In this document: positions 28,701 to 38,045 of the stretch, piece by piece
How positions within the stretch are numbered: position 1 is the stretch's first letter
Layout of the letters: every line of letters begins with the position of its first letter
Assembly: GCF_007097245.1 (NCBI RefSeq)
Contig: NZ_VJZT01000001.1
Location: 186,001 to 250,000, forward strand
Origin: Flavobacterium restrictum
GTDB taxonomy: Bacteria > Bacteroidota > Bacteroidia > Flavobacteriales > Flavobacteriaceae
DNA: 64,000 nucleotides
Direction of reading: 5' to 3'
Translations under genes and position numbers: made by a program
Notes under the pieces: generated by a model
What the model saw: only the letters and a program-made list of their open reading frames with translations
What the model was told of the DNA's origin: nothing
The model's database searches: none

Positions 28701-29812
28701 GATCTGTAGCAGGTACTGTTGAGTATACTATAACGCCAACAAAAAACGCTTGTGTAGGCTTACCCATAAAAGTAATCGTAACAGTAAATCCTTCCCCAGA
28801 AGTTTTTGGCCCTACGCTTACCACCATTTGCAGCGGCGAAAGTCCCAGTATTTCTCTAGCTCCAAATCCGTTAATGGTAGCGACAACTTTTGATTGGACG
28901 GTGGTTCAAACGGGAGTTACGGGAGCAACAAATGGGTCTGGAAATACAATTAATCAAGTGCTAGAAGCAACTGGTACTGCGCAAGGTTTCGTAATATATA
29001 CGGTAACTCCAAGTTTAAACGGTTGTCAAGGAAAACCACTTGCCATCAAAGTATTGGTGAATTCATTGCCAAATCCAACGCTTGCGGACGGCATTATTTG
29101 TGTCAATCAAACTTCTAATATTGCTTTTGAAACTTATACGTTGGCTACAGGATTGAGTGCTACAACACATACTTTTGAGTGGTTCTTGAGTCCATCAACG
29201 ACTCCAATTGCGGGTGCTATTGGTAGTTCCTATGAGGCTTTAGTTGCGGGCGATTACAGTGTTATTGCCACCAATAAAAGTACGGGCTGTATCTCACTTC
29301 CTGCCACAGCAACCATTACAGCTTCGTTCCCAGCCACCACTATTGCAACTACACAAACCCCAGCTTTCGCTGATGATGCAACTATTACGGTTACGGTTTC
29401 GGGAGGAAATGGTGTTTACGAGTACCAATTGGACGATGGGCCTTTTCAAGTTTCGAATCTTTTTACCAATGTGAGTTTGGGGCCGCATCAAGTAACGGTG
29501 GGCGATACTAATGGGTGTACGAATTTGACTCAAAATGTTTTCATCATTGGATACCCAAAATTCTTTACTCCAAACGGGGATGGGTACAATGAAAATTGGA
29601 ATATTGTTGGTTTAAATGGGCAACCCAATTCCAAAATATTCCTCTTTGATCGCTATGGTAAATTGCTAAAACAAATTAGCCCAACAGAACAGGGCTGGGA
29701 TGGAACGTATAACGGACAACCACTTCCAGCTGATGATTACTGGTTTACGGTTGAATATGAAGAGCTAGCAACTACCAAAGTTTTTAGAGCGCATTTCACC
29801 TTGAAACGATAG
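22751..29812 (+). CDS. Giant repeat-rich T9SS-secreted adhesin-like protein (CHU_C sorting domain)
   Basis: This 2353-residue protein has an extended signal peptide (hydrophobic core FFIVFVFCFLFTF, cleavage near NAKGQ). Jelly-roll binding-like domains lie at about 35-215 and 380-560, with a SprB-like repeat between them (GGVQPYSYKLTPSTGV). Next come three copies of an approximately 86-residue Ig-like repeat (about 660-917; CESSTTAIDLYSLISGEQ) and an FN3-like segment (about 923-1007). Two copies of an approximately 90-residue repeat (GTPSQSGTFNYSVATTGGC) and two of a PTFT-V--IC-GTILAALPTT repeat follow. About four PKD-like repeats with ICSGD/LCSGE motifs lie at about 1743-2103. The end (FFTPNGDGYNENWNI to FRAHFTLKR) is the type B T9SS sorting domain. 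It is probably a surface adhesin or gliding-associated structural protein. Confidence 0.9.
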   Translation: MLQNSCYSLFAPKKRFFIVFVFCFLFTFNAKGQNLITANNPGFEGAGGFDSNGYTNISPGTSGISADGNYALTGNSGPMNTSSFINVTPHSGSKMMVVDANNQIFWKQNPNIQLQGGTTYTFSYWVVNINKNGTSNSSFPNPIIKIEALDNCGCTPVLKSGSATVNSTTWQQVVYEITPSGTGGKYVRIELSTPTASPNGNDFALDDLSLIAPPLPLAISASHIGISCPGLTDASISAYGFGGVQPYSYKLTPSTGVSTSNATGIFTNLVADTYTIEVTDTNSPIGKKTTSVVIDPIVDMTIAAGTTANPALVPATSLQPVNTSICNGTTITLKAANMSGYTWTATPVDPTLTTPNATSITVTPTQNTVYTVTANAPSGLLTNLVYNGDFEKDTAGFSSSYAYYATNPTFVQQAYGVISNPKTWGSVYDTATDYSGTGNMFITDGSKTLGDKVWGQNIAVKPGIVYDFDYFLRTITSTDAAHPAKLQLKINGVIVNNSVASAIDVAPTVTAGGWLNFKHTWTAGAGITTATVELYDTEISASGNDFGIDDITFIPQVTSSCRPSKSITVAISPGTSNTAFTYPTPVCQTTTVVTPVKTTPATFTAGGTWSKFAGAGTLSINSTTGVINPSLSTAGTYTVKYAVGADASICQAAGSSTFDITINVQPNAGTDGGATACESNTTTIDLYSLISGEQTGGTWARTSGTGGTFTAGAGTFAPAIRATTSTFSYTLTATAACLAAVSKATVTIIPQPSAGTDGGITVCESSTTAIDLYSLISGEQAGGTWARTSGTGGTFNAGSATYTPAVGATTSTFTYSVLGTAPCVNDTSIGTITINTQPNAGTSGGISVCESSTTAIDLFTLISGEQAGGSWSRTTGTGGTFNALVGSYSPAIGATTSTFSYTILGTAPCVNSVSVATVTLNTTPILTISCGTATATSVTFNWNAIAGATGYTYSYTPALAATVTGTISSPTTTLTVTGLTAGQSVSLTFTPVGSACPEPVSANCVASNCVVPIVNPIVKITNCANTTVSLIDFTSPDATATFKWTNTNITIGIPASGSGDITAFTALNTSAVAQTATITVTATDALGFCTGPATTFDIVVSPLPSLTLTSAPASTAQTPCINSGINTISYTIGGSATGAILTGSLPTGVTGNFAFGVYTIAGTPSQSGTFNYSVATTGGCLPTVTLVGSIVVSPSSILTLTSATATTSQTPCINTAINPITYAIIGSATSAVLTGSLPTGVTGTFSAGIFTITGTPSQSGTFNYSVATTGGCSPAAILIGTIVVSPQVPLPSVTPPSDYCQGSIATALIASALPGATLNWYGTNATGGIASTTAPIPSTAVAGTINYYVSQTISGCEGARAVIPVKVVADNGKRLSLFIDYAQSTATTLYFDFANVGQSSFTYTYTIDGGAPVTGNWLSPSHFVVNVASRNQCVTFTLVANGTPCVPSETVSNVATPNFAAIPAFCSGSTAPILAITSPNGIVGTWFPATINNTIAGSYEFTPNTSFPCANKQTLTTTITPNVTPTFTQVSAICAGTILAALPTTSNNGITGTWSPGLDNTKTTLYTFKPTAGLCATNATMTITVNSKVTPTFTAVTPICSGTILAALPTTSTNGIAGTWSPTLDNTKTTLYTFLPATGLCATTTTMTIVVNDLPTASISGSAGVCLGTGTTILFTGTPNATVSYTINGGTALTLVLDATGKASLPTGNLLVTTIYSLVSATNPTTLCSQTVSGTATVTIKPSPVATATPASQKICSGDQTGIVLSSTIAATTYNWTVLSQTGATGASAGTGASISQALTATGSVLGTVIYSIIPTANGCSGSPITVTIDVTPVPIAKATPSLQAICSGDTTSFVLSSNLAGATYEWNVVQTNVAGALAGSGLAIVQTLTTITNNTGQVVYTIKPVLNGCYGQPITVTIDVIPVPIANANPTAATLCSGETTAIALTSPNVVGAAFNWTVIQNGVSGATAGTGTAITQKLIATGSVAGTVEYTITPTKNACVGLPIKVIVTVNPSPEVFGPTLTTICSGESPSISLAPNPLMVATTFDWTVVQTGVTGATNGSGNTINQVLEATGTAQGFVIYTVTPSLNGCQGKPLAIKVLVNSLPNPTLADGIICVNQTSNIAFETYTLATGLSATTHTFEWFLSPSTTPIAGAIGSSYEALVAGDYSVIATNKSTGCISLPATATITASFPATTIATTQTPAFADDATITVTVSGGNGVYEYQLDDGPFQVSNLFTNVSLGPHQVTVGDTNGCTNLTQNVFIIGYPKFFTPNGDGYNENWNIVGLNGQPNSKIFLFDRYGKLLKQISPTEQGWDGTYNGQPLPADDYWFTVEYEELATTKVFRAHFTLKR

Positions 29813-29833
29813 GCGTATCGCGTACTTACAATA

Positions 29834-29867
29834 AAAAAAGCTTCCAAAAATTTTGGAAGTTTTTTTT
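29834..29867. terminator. Bidirectional terminator between adhesin gene and the minus-strand gene
   Basis: aaaaaagcttccaaaa (from 29834) pairs with ttttggaagttttttt (29851-29866) around a very short loop, with one G-T pair. A and T runs flank both sides, and the genes converge here. Confidence 0.85.
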
Positions 29868-29870
29868 ATT

Positions 29871-31415
29871 TTATCGGTTATTTAATTTGGCTTTTTCTTT
29901 AATGATGTCGCTTATTTTCCGGTTTTCTATTTTACTTTCTAACCATGAAATAATATCTAGATATAAAAAAGCGCGCTTTTCGTAGGTGTTTTTTTCTAAT
30001 TCAATAAAACGTTCTTTCATTTTGATAAACTCCTTTTTGATTTCGCTTGGATAGATTGAGTTTAAGTTTTTTAAGAAACGGATAATTTCTTTTTGTACTT
30101 CTTGTAAATCATTCATTTTAATCAAAAACTTATAGGTATTCTTGAGTTGGTTTTCCAGATAATAATCTTTTCCCAATTCAAAATGGGCAATCAAGCAAAG
30201 CAATCTTGCAAAACACATTAAATCTTCTCGCATAGAAAGATTTTTATTGTTTATTATTTTTTCCAAATAAAAAATCGATTCGGCATATTTTTCATTTCCA
30301 AAATAAATAGAAGCAATCTTGTAGTAAAACAACATTTCGTGGTGCTCGTCAAGGTGCTCGCTGTGGAGTTTTATCTTGTTCAAAACCTCTGGAATTAGGT
30401 ATTCGCTTTCGGCAAAAGTTCCTTCTAGAATGTGATAATTTAATTTATTATTGTACAAATATAAAAACGATAAGGAAGCAATATTGTCGTTCATTGGGAA
30501 TTTTGGATCCTCGATGGTGTGCTCTAATAAGTCCAAGTATTCCTTAAACTTTGATTTGTATTTGAGCATAAAAAGGGATTCTAATAAATAATGATTTCCT
30601 TTTAGAAAAAAAACAGGATTCAAATAAATCATATTGGGATTGTCATAAAACAACGAAACCCATTTGTAAGCATACTTGTAACTTCCTAGAAAGTCTTGAA
30701 CCAAAAAACTACGCCATAAATTAGCATTGTAAAACCAATATTTTTCTCTAAAACCAAACTTGTTTTCGTCAAGTTTTGCAACGTGTTTATTAAAATAATC
30801 ATCAATATGTTGGTACTCTTCATCGCTTTTTACATACCCAGTTTTGAGCATAATGCCATACAATTGCAAGGACAAATTAGATAATTTACTCGAAATGGTA
30901 TTGCGGTAATTCAACTCTTTGGCCTGAATCACTAACTCATCGGCGCGACCTTGAATACTTCGGGTAATGTATTGGGATTCGATTAGTTTTTCGAATTCTA
31001 CAATTTCAAAAGCCATATATTTTTCGTCATTTTCGATGGCTTGTAATTTGGTTTTATCCAAAATTTTCAAACTTTGCTTGTACAATCCTTTGTTGTAGAG
31101 GATGGCGGCAAAATCAATTTGTTCCCGCAATTGATAACGGATGTTTTGACTGGGAATATTCAAGCGAATACTCACCAGAATTTGTTTGTATAAATAAGAC
31201 TTTAGATTCGATAATTGCACCTTTTTGATTAGCCCATTTTTAAGAATTATCTTCTCATCGTAGGCTTCGGATTTGTCTAAAATATTAAATAACTCGATAA
31301 ATTTAGTATTGGAACTGGTTTCTAATCGGCTGGCAAAAATCTTAAATTGTCTTTTTTCAGACTTTGAAAGTGATTTTATTAATACGAATAAGAAATCTTT
31401 TTGATGGTTAGCCAT
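29871..31415 (-). CDS. Hypothetical helical-repeat protein
   Basis: This 514-residue protein is not one I recognise. It has no signal peptide or membrane segment and is almost wholly helical by appearance, rich in Leu, Lys, Tyr and Phe. Pairs of amphipathic helices resembling TPR units are visible (AAILYNKGLYKQSLKILDKTK; MLFYYKIASIYFGNEKYAES). The N-terminus reads MANHQKDFLFVLIKSLSKSEKRQFKIF. It is probably a cytoplasmic protein-interaction scaffold. It is divergent from leuA, and the 147-base gap between them must hold both promoters. Confidence 0.7.
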   Translation of the reverse strand: MANHQKDFLFVLIKSLSKSEKRQFKIFASRLETSSNTKFIELFNILDKSEAYDEKIILKNGLIKKVQLSNLKSYLYKQILVSIRLNIPSQNIRYQLREQIDFAAILYNKGLYKQSLKILDKTKLQAIENDEKYMAFEIVEFEKLIESQYITRSIQGRADELVIQAKELNYRNTISSKLSNLSLQLYGIMLKTGYVKSDEEYQHIDDYFNKHVAKLDENKFGFREKYWFYNANLWRSFLVQDFLGSYKYAYKWVSLFYDNPNMIYLNPVFFLKGNHYLLESLFMLKYKSKFKEYLDLLEHTIEDPKFPMNDNIASLSFLYLYNNKLNYHILEGTFAESEYLIPEVLNKIKLHSEHLDEHHEMLFYYKIASIYFGNEKYAESIFYLEKIINNKNLSMREDLMCFARLLCLIAHFELGKDYYLENQLKNTYKFLIKMNDLQEVQKEIIRFLKNLNSIYPSEIKKEFIKMKERFIELEKNTYEKRAFLYLDIISWLESKIENRKISDIIKEKAKLNNR

Positions 31416-31453
31416 TGTAAAATAATGTAACTTAAAATGTTGTTTTTCAGTAT

Positions 31454-31482
31454 TTTATAAAGTAAATATTTGCTTTATAAAG
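31454..31482. promoter_or_regulatory. Inverted repeat in the leuA upstream region
   Basis: tttataaag (31454-31462) and ctttataaa (31473-31481) form a 9-bp inverted repeat with a 10-base spacer, between the divergent helical-protein gene and leuA. It could be an operator. There is no direct evidence for a bound regulator. Confidence 0.35.
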
Positions 31483-31526
31483 AGTATATTTCATTAAATT
31501 GGTTTTTATAATAAAGTAATGAAATC

Positions 31527-31534
31527 TATTTTTG
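31527..31534 (+). promoter_or_regulatory. Candidate -7 element (TATTTTTG) of the leu/ilv cluster
   Basis: TATTTTTG matches TAnnTTTG exactly, 28 bases before the leuA start. A TTG at 31499-31501 lies 25 bases upstream. Position is right for the promoter of the whole amino acid cluster. Confidence 0.5.
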
Positions 31535-31562
31535 TTTGGAGATGTGAAATTACATTAAATAA

Positions 31563-32744
<1,182 letters not shown>

Positions 32745-32777
32745 TAAATCACAAACGAATAAAGTAAAAACAAAATT

Positions 32778-33893
32778 ATGAATCTAAAAATAGCTGTTCT
32801 TTCGGGAGACGGAATTGGTCCCGAAGTGATCTTGCAAGCCAAGAAAGCATTGAATGCTATTGGTGCTGTTTATGATCATGAATTTATTTTTGAAGATGCG
32901 TATATCGGAGCAATTGCTATCGAGAAAACGGGAAAACCACTGCCAGAACAAACGCTGAATTTATGTAGAAATACAGATTCTATTTTGTTTGGCGCCATTG
33001 GGGATCCTAAATATGATAATGACCCATTAGCCAAAATTCGTCCCGAACAAGGATTATTAAAGCTCCGTAAAGAATTGGGTTTATTTGCCAACATTCGCCC
33101 CATAAAAGCGTATCCTAAATTGATGAATGCGTCACCTATAAAAAGAGAAATTTTAAAAGGAACCGATTTTGTCATTTATAGAGAACTCAATGGTGGGATG
33201 TATTTTGGAGAAAAAACTACAAACGAAGCGGGAACCTATGCTTCGGATTTGTGTGAATATAATGAAGAGGAGATTTCAAAAATAACGCATTTAGCCTTCA
33301 AAGCTGCACAATCCAGACGCAAAAAAGTAACCTTGGTTGACAAGGCTAACGTACTGGAAACTTCCCGTTTGTGGCGAAGAGTTGTCTCGGAAATTGCTGT
33401 TGAATACCCAGATGTTGATTTAAATTTCTTGTACGTAGATAATGCTGCGATGCAAATTGTTTTGAATCCATCCCAGTTTGATATTTTGCTCACAGACAAT
33501 TTATTTGGCGATATTTTGTCTGATGAAGCGAGTGTAATTTCAGGCTCTATTGGATTAATGGCTTCGGCATCTTTGGGCGAAAAACATTCGCTTTTTGAAC
33601 CCATTCACGGCTGTTATACCGAAGCAAAAGATAAAAACATAGCCAATCCAATTGCGGCAATTTTGTCAGTAGCGTTATTATTAGAACATTTTGGACTCTC
33701 AAAAGAATCCAAAAAAGTGATTCAAGCCGTAGAAAAAGCCATTATAAGCGAAGTCGTCACGGTCGATTTGAAAGTGAATTCCCAGTTTGGAACCAATGAG
33801 GTAGGGGATTTTATTTCAAATTACATAACCAATGAAGATGATTTGTATTTCAAAAAAGATTTTGTTCAAATAGGACGTTCAACAATAGTATAA
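32778..33893 (+). CDS. leuB: 3-isopropylmalate dehydrogenase
   Basis: This 371-residue enzyme oxidatively decarboxylates 3-isopropylmalate with NAD. It begins KIAVLSGDGIGPEVILQAKK and contains the substrate-binding loop LLKLRKELGLFANIRPIKAY, the RELNGGMYFGEK segment, the catalytic lysine region TLVDKANVLETSRLWR, YVDNAAMQIV and the cofactor region LFEPIHG. Length is normal. It follows leuA after 33 bases. Confidence 0.95.
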   Translation: MNLKIAVLSGDGIGPEVILQAKKALNAIGAVYDHEFIFEDAYIGAIAIEKTGKPLPEQTLNLCRNTDSILFGAIGDPKYDNDPLAKIRPEQGLLKLRKELGLFANIRPIKAYPKLMNASPIKREILKGTDFVIYRELNGGMYFGEKTTNEAGTYASDLCEYNEEEISKITHLAFKAAQSRRKKVTLVDKANVLETSRLWRRVVSEIAVEYPDVDLNFLYVDNAAMQIVLNPSQFDILLTDNLFGDILSDEASVISGSIGLMASASLGEKHSLFEPIHGCYTEAKDKNIANPIAAILSVALLLEHFGLSKESKKVIQAVEKAIISEVVTVDLKVNSQFGTNEVGDFISNYITNEDDLYFKKDFVQIGRSTIV

Positions 33894-33940
33894 TGCCCAA
33901 ACACCAGAAGGGTGTTTTTAGGAAAAAATATAAATAAAAA

Positions 33941-35614
33941 ATGGAATTAAATAAATACAGTAAAATAATTACCCAAGACGAAACACAACCTGCTTCTCAA
34001 GCCATGTTGTACGGAATTGGTTTGACCGAAGACGATTTAAAAAAGGCTCAAGTGGGGATAGTAAGCATGGGTTACGAGGGAAATACCTGTAACATGCACT
34101 TGAATGATTTGGCCAAAGACATTAAAACGAGTGTCTGGAATGCGGATTTAGTCGGTTTGATTTTTAATACAATTGGCGTTAGCGACGGAATTTCTAATGG
34201 AAATGACGGTATGCGTTTTTCTCTCGTTTCTCGTGATGTAATCGCTGATTCTATCGAAACCGTAATGGGAGCACAGTGGTACGACGGTATGATTGCGGTT
34301 CCAGGTTGTGACAAGAATATGCCGGGTGCTGTAATGGCAATGGGTAGAGTCAATCGCCCATCAATTATGGTGTACGGTGGATCCATTCACCCAGGGAAAT
34401 GGAAAGGCGAAGATTTGAATATTGTTTCGGCTTTTGAAGCTTTGGGCAAAAAATTCAGCAACAGCATTACACCCGAAGATTTCAAAGGCGTAATTCAAAA
34501 TGCGTGTCCAGGTGCAGGCGCGTGCGGCGGTATGTATACTGCTAACACGATGTCATCGGCAATTGAAGCATTAGGAATGAGTTTGCCTTTTAGCTCGTCT
34601 AATCCTGCTTTGAGTCCAGAAAAAAAACAAGAATGTGCCGATGCGGGAAAAGCCATCCGCATTTTGTTAGAAAAAGATATTAAGCCACGTGACATCATGA
34701 CTCGCAAAGCCTTTGAAAATGCCATTACCATGGTGGCGGTTCTAGGTGGTTCTACGAATGCCGTGATGCACTTAATTGCTATGGCGCACTCCGTAGGAAT
34801 TGAATTAACATTGACAGATTTTCAGGATATTAGCGATAAAACACCCTTACTTGCCGACTTGAAACCAAGTGGTAAATATTTAATGGAAGACTTGCACAAT
34901 GTAGGTGGTGTTCCAGGAGTAATGAAATATTTGCTAAAAGTAGGGTTGCTTCACGGCGATTGTTTGACGGTAACTGGAAAAACAATAGCAGAAAATTTAG
35001 CTTTGGTTCCGGATTTGCACGATGGCCAAGATGTTATTCATGAAATCCAAAAAGCATTAAAAGCTACTGGAAACATTCAAATTCTTTATGGAAATATCGC
35101 TTCCGAAGGCTGTGTAGCTAAAATTAGTGGTAAAGAAGGAGAGTTTTTTGAGGGTACAGCTGTGGTTTATGAAAATGAAAAAGACGTAATCAAAGGAATT
35201 CAAGGTGGCGAAGTGCAACCCGGAAACGTAGTAATTATAAGATATTGTGGTCCAAAAGGTGGGCCAGGAATGTCAGAAATGCTCAAACCAACTTCTGCCA
35301 TAATGGGAGCTGGACTAGGAAGTACCGTTGCTTTGATTACCGATGGGCGTTTCTCGGGAGGTTCGCATGGTTTTGTAGTAGGTCACGTCACGCCAGAGGC
35401 GTATGATGGTGGCGGAATTGCATTAATCGAAAATGGCGATGTCATCACCATTGATGCTGTAAAAAACACCATTAATATGAAAATATCGGATGCTGATTTT
35501 GCAACCCGTAAAGCCAACTGGAAACAACCAATATCTCCTATAAAACAAGGCGTTTTATTGAAGTACATGCGTTCGGTTTCTAGTGCCTCTGAAGGATGTG
35601 TAACGGATAAGTAA
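33941..35614 (+). CDS. ilvD: Dihydroxy-acid dehydratase
   Basis: This 557-residue iron-sulfur enzyme dehydrates 2,3-dihydroxy acids to the 2-oxo acid precursors of valine and isoleucine. Cluster-ligand cysteines are visible in [17 protein letters not shown] and [20 protein letters not shown]. The C-terminal half has [16 protein letters not shown] and [18 protein letters not shown], characteristic of IlvD/Edd enzymes. It is the third gene of the branched-chain cluster. Confidence 0.96.
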   Translation: MELNKYSKIITQDETQPASQAMLYGIGLTEDDLKKAQVGIVSMGYEGNTCNMHLNDLAKDIKTSVWNADLVGLIFNTIGVSDGISNGNDGMRFSLVSRDVIADSIETVMGAQWYDGMIAVPGCDKNMPGAVMAMGRVNRPSIMVYGGSIHPGKWKGEDLNIVSAFEALGKKFSNSITPEDFKGVIQNACPGAGACGGMYTANTMSSAIEALGMSLPFSSSNPALSPEKKQECADAGKAIRILLEKDIKPRDIMTRKAFENAITMVAVLGGSTNAVMHLIAMAHSVGIELTLTDFQDISDKTPLLADLKPSGKYLMEDLHNVGGVPGVMKYLLKVGLLHGDCLTVTGKTIAENLALVPDLHDGQDVIHEIQKALKATGNIQILYGNIASEGCVAKISGKEGEFFEGTAVVYENEKDVIKGIQGGEVQPGNVVIIRYCGPKGGPGMSEMLKPTSAIMGAGLGSTVALITDGRFSGGSHGFVVGHVTPEAYDGGGIALIENGDVITIDAVKNTINMKISDADFATRKANWKQPISPIKQGVLLKYMRSVSSASEGCVTDK

Positions 35615-35622
35615 AGCTAGTA

Positions 35623-35698
35623 GCTTTTGGCTTTTAGCCATTAGAAAATGAAAAAGTTAAAAACAAATGCTAAAGGCTAAAAGCCAATAGCCAAAAGC
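35623..35698. repeat. Imperfect long hairpin between ilvD and ilvB
   Basis: gcttttggcttttagcca (35623-35640) pairs with ggctaaaagccaatagccaaaagc (35675-35698), with a 7-base bulge in the right arm. It occupies nearly the whole gap between ilvD and ilvB. It could attenuate or protect the transcript, or be a dispersed repeat. There is no T run, so it is not a typical terminator. Confidence 0.6.
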
Positions 35699-35709
35699 AG
35701 TTTAAAAAA

Positions 35710-37398
35710 ATGAAAATAACAGGAGCAGAAGCAGTTATCAGATGCTTATTAGCCGAGGGGGTAGATTTGGTTTATGGGTACCCAGGTGGTGCTATTATGC
35801 CCGTTTACGACGAATTATATAAATTTCAAGATCAATTGCATCATGTTTTGGTGCGTCACGAACAAGGTGCGGCTCACGCAGCGCAAGGTTTTGCTAGAGC
35901 TACTGGAAAAGTGGGTGTTGCAATCGCCACTTCAGGACCTGGAGCAACCAATTTAGTTACAGGAATCGCCGATGCTCAAATCGATTCTACGCCTTTGGTT
36001 TGTATTACAGGTCAGGTGGGAAAACATTTATTGGGTTCGGATGCCTTTCAGGAAACCGATATTATTGGGATTTCGACTCCGGTAACCAAATGGAATTACC
36101 AAATTACCGAAGCACATGAAATTCCAGAAATTATAGCCAAAGCATTTTATATTGCTCGATCAGGTCGTCCTGGTCCCGTTTTGATTGATATTACTAAAAA
36201 TGCGCAGTTTGACGAATTGGATTTTTGTTATGAAAAATGTACTTCCATAAGAAGTTATCATCCAAAACCAGTTCTGAATCTTCAAAAAGTGCAAGAGGCA
36301 GCGAACATTATTAATAATGCCAAAAAACCATATATCATTTTTGGACAAGGTGTTATTTTGAGCGAAGCAGAAGAACAATTGAAAGCATTAGTTGAAAAAT
36401 CAGGAATTCCTGCTGCTTGGACTATTTTAGGACTTTCTGCTTTGCCTACAAATCATCCTTTGAATGTGGGTATGGTGGGCATGCACGGCAATTATGGACC
36501 AAATGTTTTGACCAATGAATGTGATGTTTTGATTGCACTTGGAATGCGTTTTGACGACCGTGTTACTGGAAATTTGGCCACATATGCCAAACAAGCCAAA
36601 GTAATTCACTTTGAAATAGATCCTGCAGAAATCGATAAAAATGTAAAAACAGAAGTAGCCGTTTTAGCAGATATCAAAGAAGCTCTGACTGCTTTGATTC
36701 CATTAATAGACAAAAAATCGCACGATTCTTGGCACAATGAGTTCAAAGAAAAATATGAAATCGAATTGGATGCCGTTATTAACGAAGAATTAGCACCAAC
36801 GAATGGTAAAGGAATTTCGATGGGCGAAACTATCGAAATGATTAACAAACACTCGAATGGAGATGCCATAATGGTTTCGGATGTAGGACAACACCAAATG
36901 TTTGCTTGCCGTTATGCCAAATTCAACACAACCAAAAGTAACGTTACTTCTGGTGGATTAGGAACAATGGGATTTGCATTGCCAGCCGCTATTGGTGCCA
37001 AAATGGGAATGCCAGAACGTGAAGTAGTTGCTATTATTGGCGATGGAGGTTTCCAAATGAACATTCAAGAATTGGGAACCATCAATCAAACAAAAGTTCC
37101 TGTTAAAATTGTAGTTTTAAACAATGAGTTTCTAGGAATGGTGCGTCAATGGCAAGAATTGTTCTTTGACAACAGGTATGCTTCCACAGTAATGGTTAAT
37201 CCAAATTTTTGTGCCATTGCCGAAGGCTATTATATCAAAGCCAAAAAAGTTACACAAAGAGAAGATTTAGACGCAGCCGTTGCCGAAATGATGGCTTCCA
37301 AAGACTCCTATTTCTTGGAAGTTATGGTAGAAAAAGAAAATAACGTATTCCCAATGATTCCAACAGGAGCTTCGGTTTCGGAAATGAGATTGAGTTAA
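35710..37398 (+). CDS. ilvB: Acetolactate synthase large (catalytic) subunit
   Basis: This 562-residue thiamine diphosphate enzyme forms acetolactate or acetohydroxybutyrate. The catalytic glutamate region is VRHEQGAAHAAQGFARATGK, the FAD/middle domain contains VGMHGNYGPNVLTNECD, and the ThDP-Mg motif is IIGDGGFQMNIQELGTINQ with NNEFLGMVRQWQELFF. Length and order are normal for the biosynthetic enzyme, and the regulatory subunit gene follows. Confidence 0.96.
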   Translation: MKITGAEAVIRCLLAEGVDLVYGYPGGAIMPVYDELYKFQDQLHHVLVRHEQGAAHAAQGFARATGKVGVAIATSGPGATNLVTGIADAQIDSTPLVCITGQVGKHLLGSDAFQETDIIGISTPVTKWNYQITEAHEIPEIIAKAFYIARSGRPGPVLIDITKNAQFDELDFCYEKCTSIRSYHPKPVLNLQKVQEAANIINNAKKPYIIFGQGVILSEAEEQLKALVEKSGIPAAWTILGLSALPTNHPLNVGMVGMHGNYGPNVLTNECDVLIALGMRFDDRVTGNLATYAKQAKVIHFEIDPAEIDKNVKTEVAVLADIKEALTALIPLIDKKSHDSWHNEFKEKYEIELDAVINEELAPTNGKGISMGETIEMINKHSNGDAIMVSDVGQHQMFACRYAKFNTTKSNVTSGGLGTMGFALPAAIGAKMGMPEREVVAIIGDGGFQMNIQELGTINQTKVPVKIVVLNNEFLGMVRQWQELFFDNRYASTVMVNPNFCAIAEGYYIKAKKVTQREDLDAAVAEMMASKDSYFLEVMVEKENNVFPMIPTGASVSEMRLS

Positions 37399-37475
37399 AA
37401 AAAAGTTTGCTTTTTGAAGTTTCAAGTTTTTCACTCAAAACTTTAAACAAAGAAAACTTTAAACAAAAATAATTT

Positions 37476-37997
37476 ATGGAAAATAAAACATTCACCATTT
37501 CTGTTTATTCAGAAAATAACGTTGGCTTACTCAACAGGATTTCAGGAATATTCTTGAAACGCCACATCAATATTTTAAGTTTAAATGTATCCGAATCTGA
37601 AATAGAAAATGTTTCTAGATTCATTATTGTTGTGGATACCACCGAAAAATGGGTTAAAAACATTGTAGGACAAATCGAAAAACAAATCGAAGTCATCAAA
37701 GCTTTTTATCACGTAGATGAAGAAACCATTTTCCTAGAAAGTGCTTTGTTCAAAATACAATCTAACTTGCTTTTTGACGAAAGACAAATTCAAAATATCA
37801 TCAAAGAAAGCCACTCCGAAATTGTAACGGTTTCCAGAGACTTTTTTGTGATTTCAAAATCAGGAAAACGCTCCGAAATAGAAGAGCTTCATGCTAAATT
37901 GAAACCTTTTGGAATCATGCAGTTTGTGCGCTCTGGAAGAATTTCGGTTTCTAAATCCAAAATGGAAATTTCAACCTTATTAGTAGATCTAAAATAA
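37476..37997 (+). CDS. ilvN: Acetolactate synthase small (regulatory) subunit
   Basis: This 173-residue protein activates the catalytic subunit and gives feedback control by valine. An N-terminal ACT domain is visible (TISVYSENNVGLLNRISGIF, KRHINILSLNVSESEIENVSR). The C-terminal domain includes EIVTVSRDFFVISKSGKRSEIEEL. It lies 77 bases after ilvB. The gap contains two copies of aaaactttaaacaaa and nothing else obvious. Confidence 0.94.
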   Translation: MENKTFTISVYSENNVGLLNRISGIFLKRHINILSLNVSESEIENVSRFIIVVDTTEKWVKNIVGQIEKQIEVIKAFYHVDEETIFLESALFKIQSNLLFDERQIQNIIKESHSEIVTVSRDFFVISKSGKRSEIEELHAKLKPFGIMQFVRSGRISVSKSKMEISTLLVDLK

Positions 37998-38045
37998 TAT
38001 TCACACTCAATTATTAAATTACACATTCATTAAATATTAAAAAAA

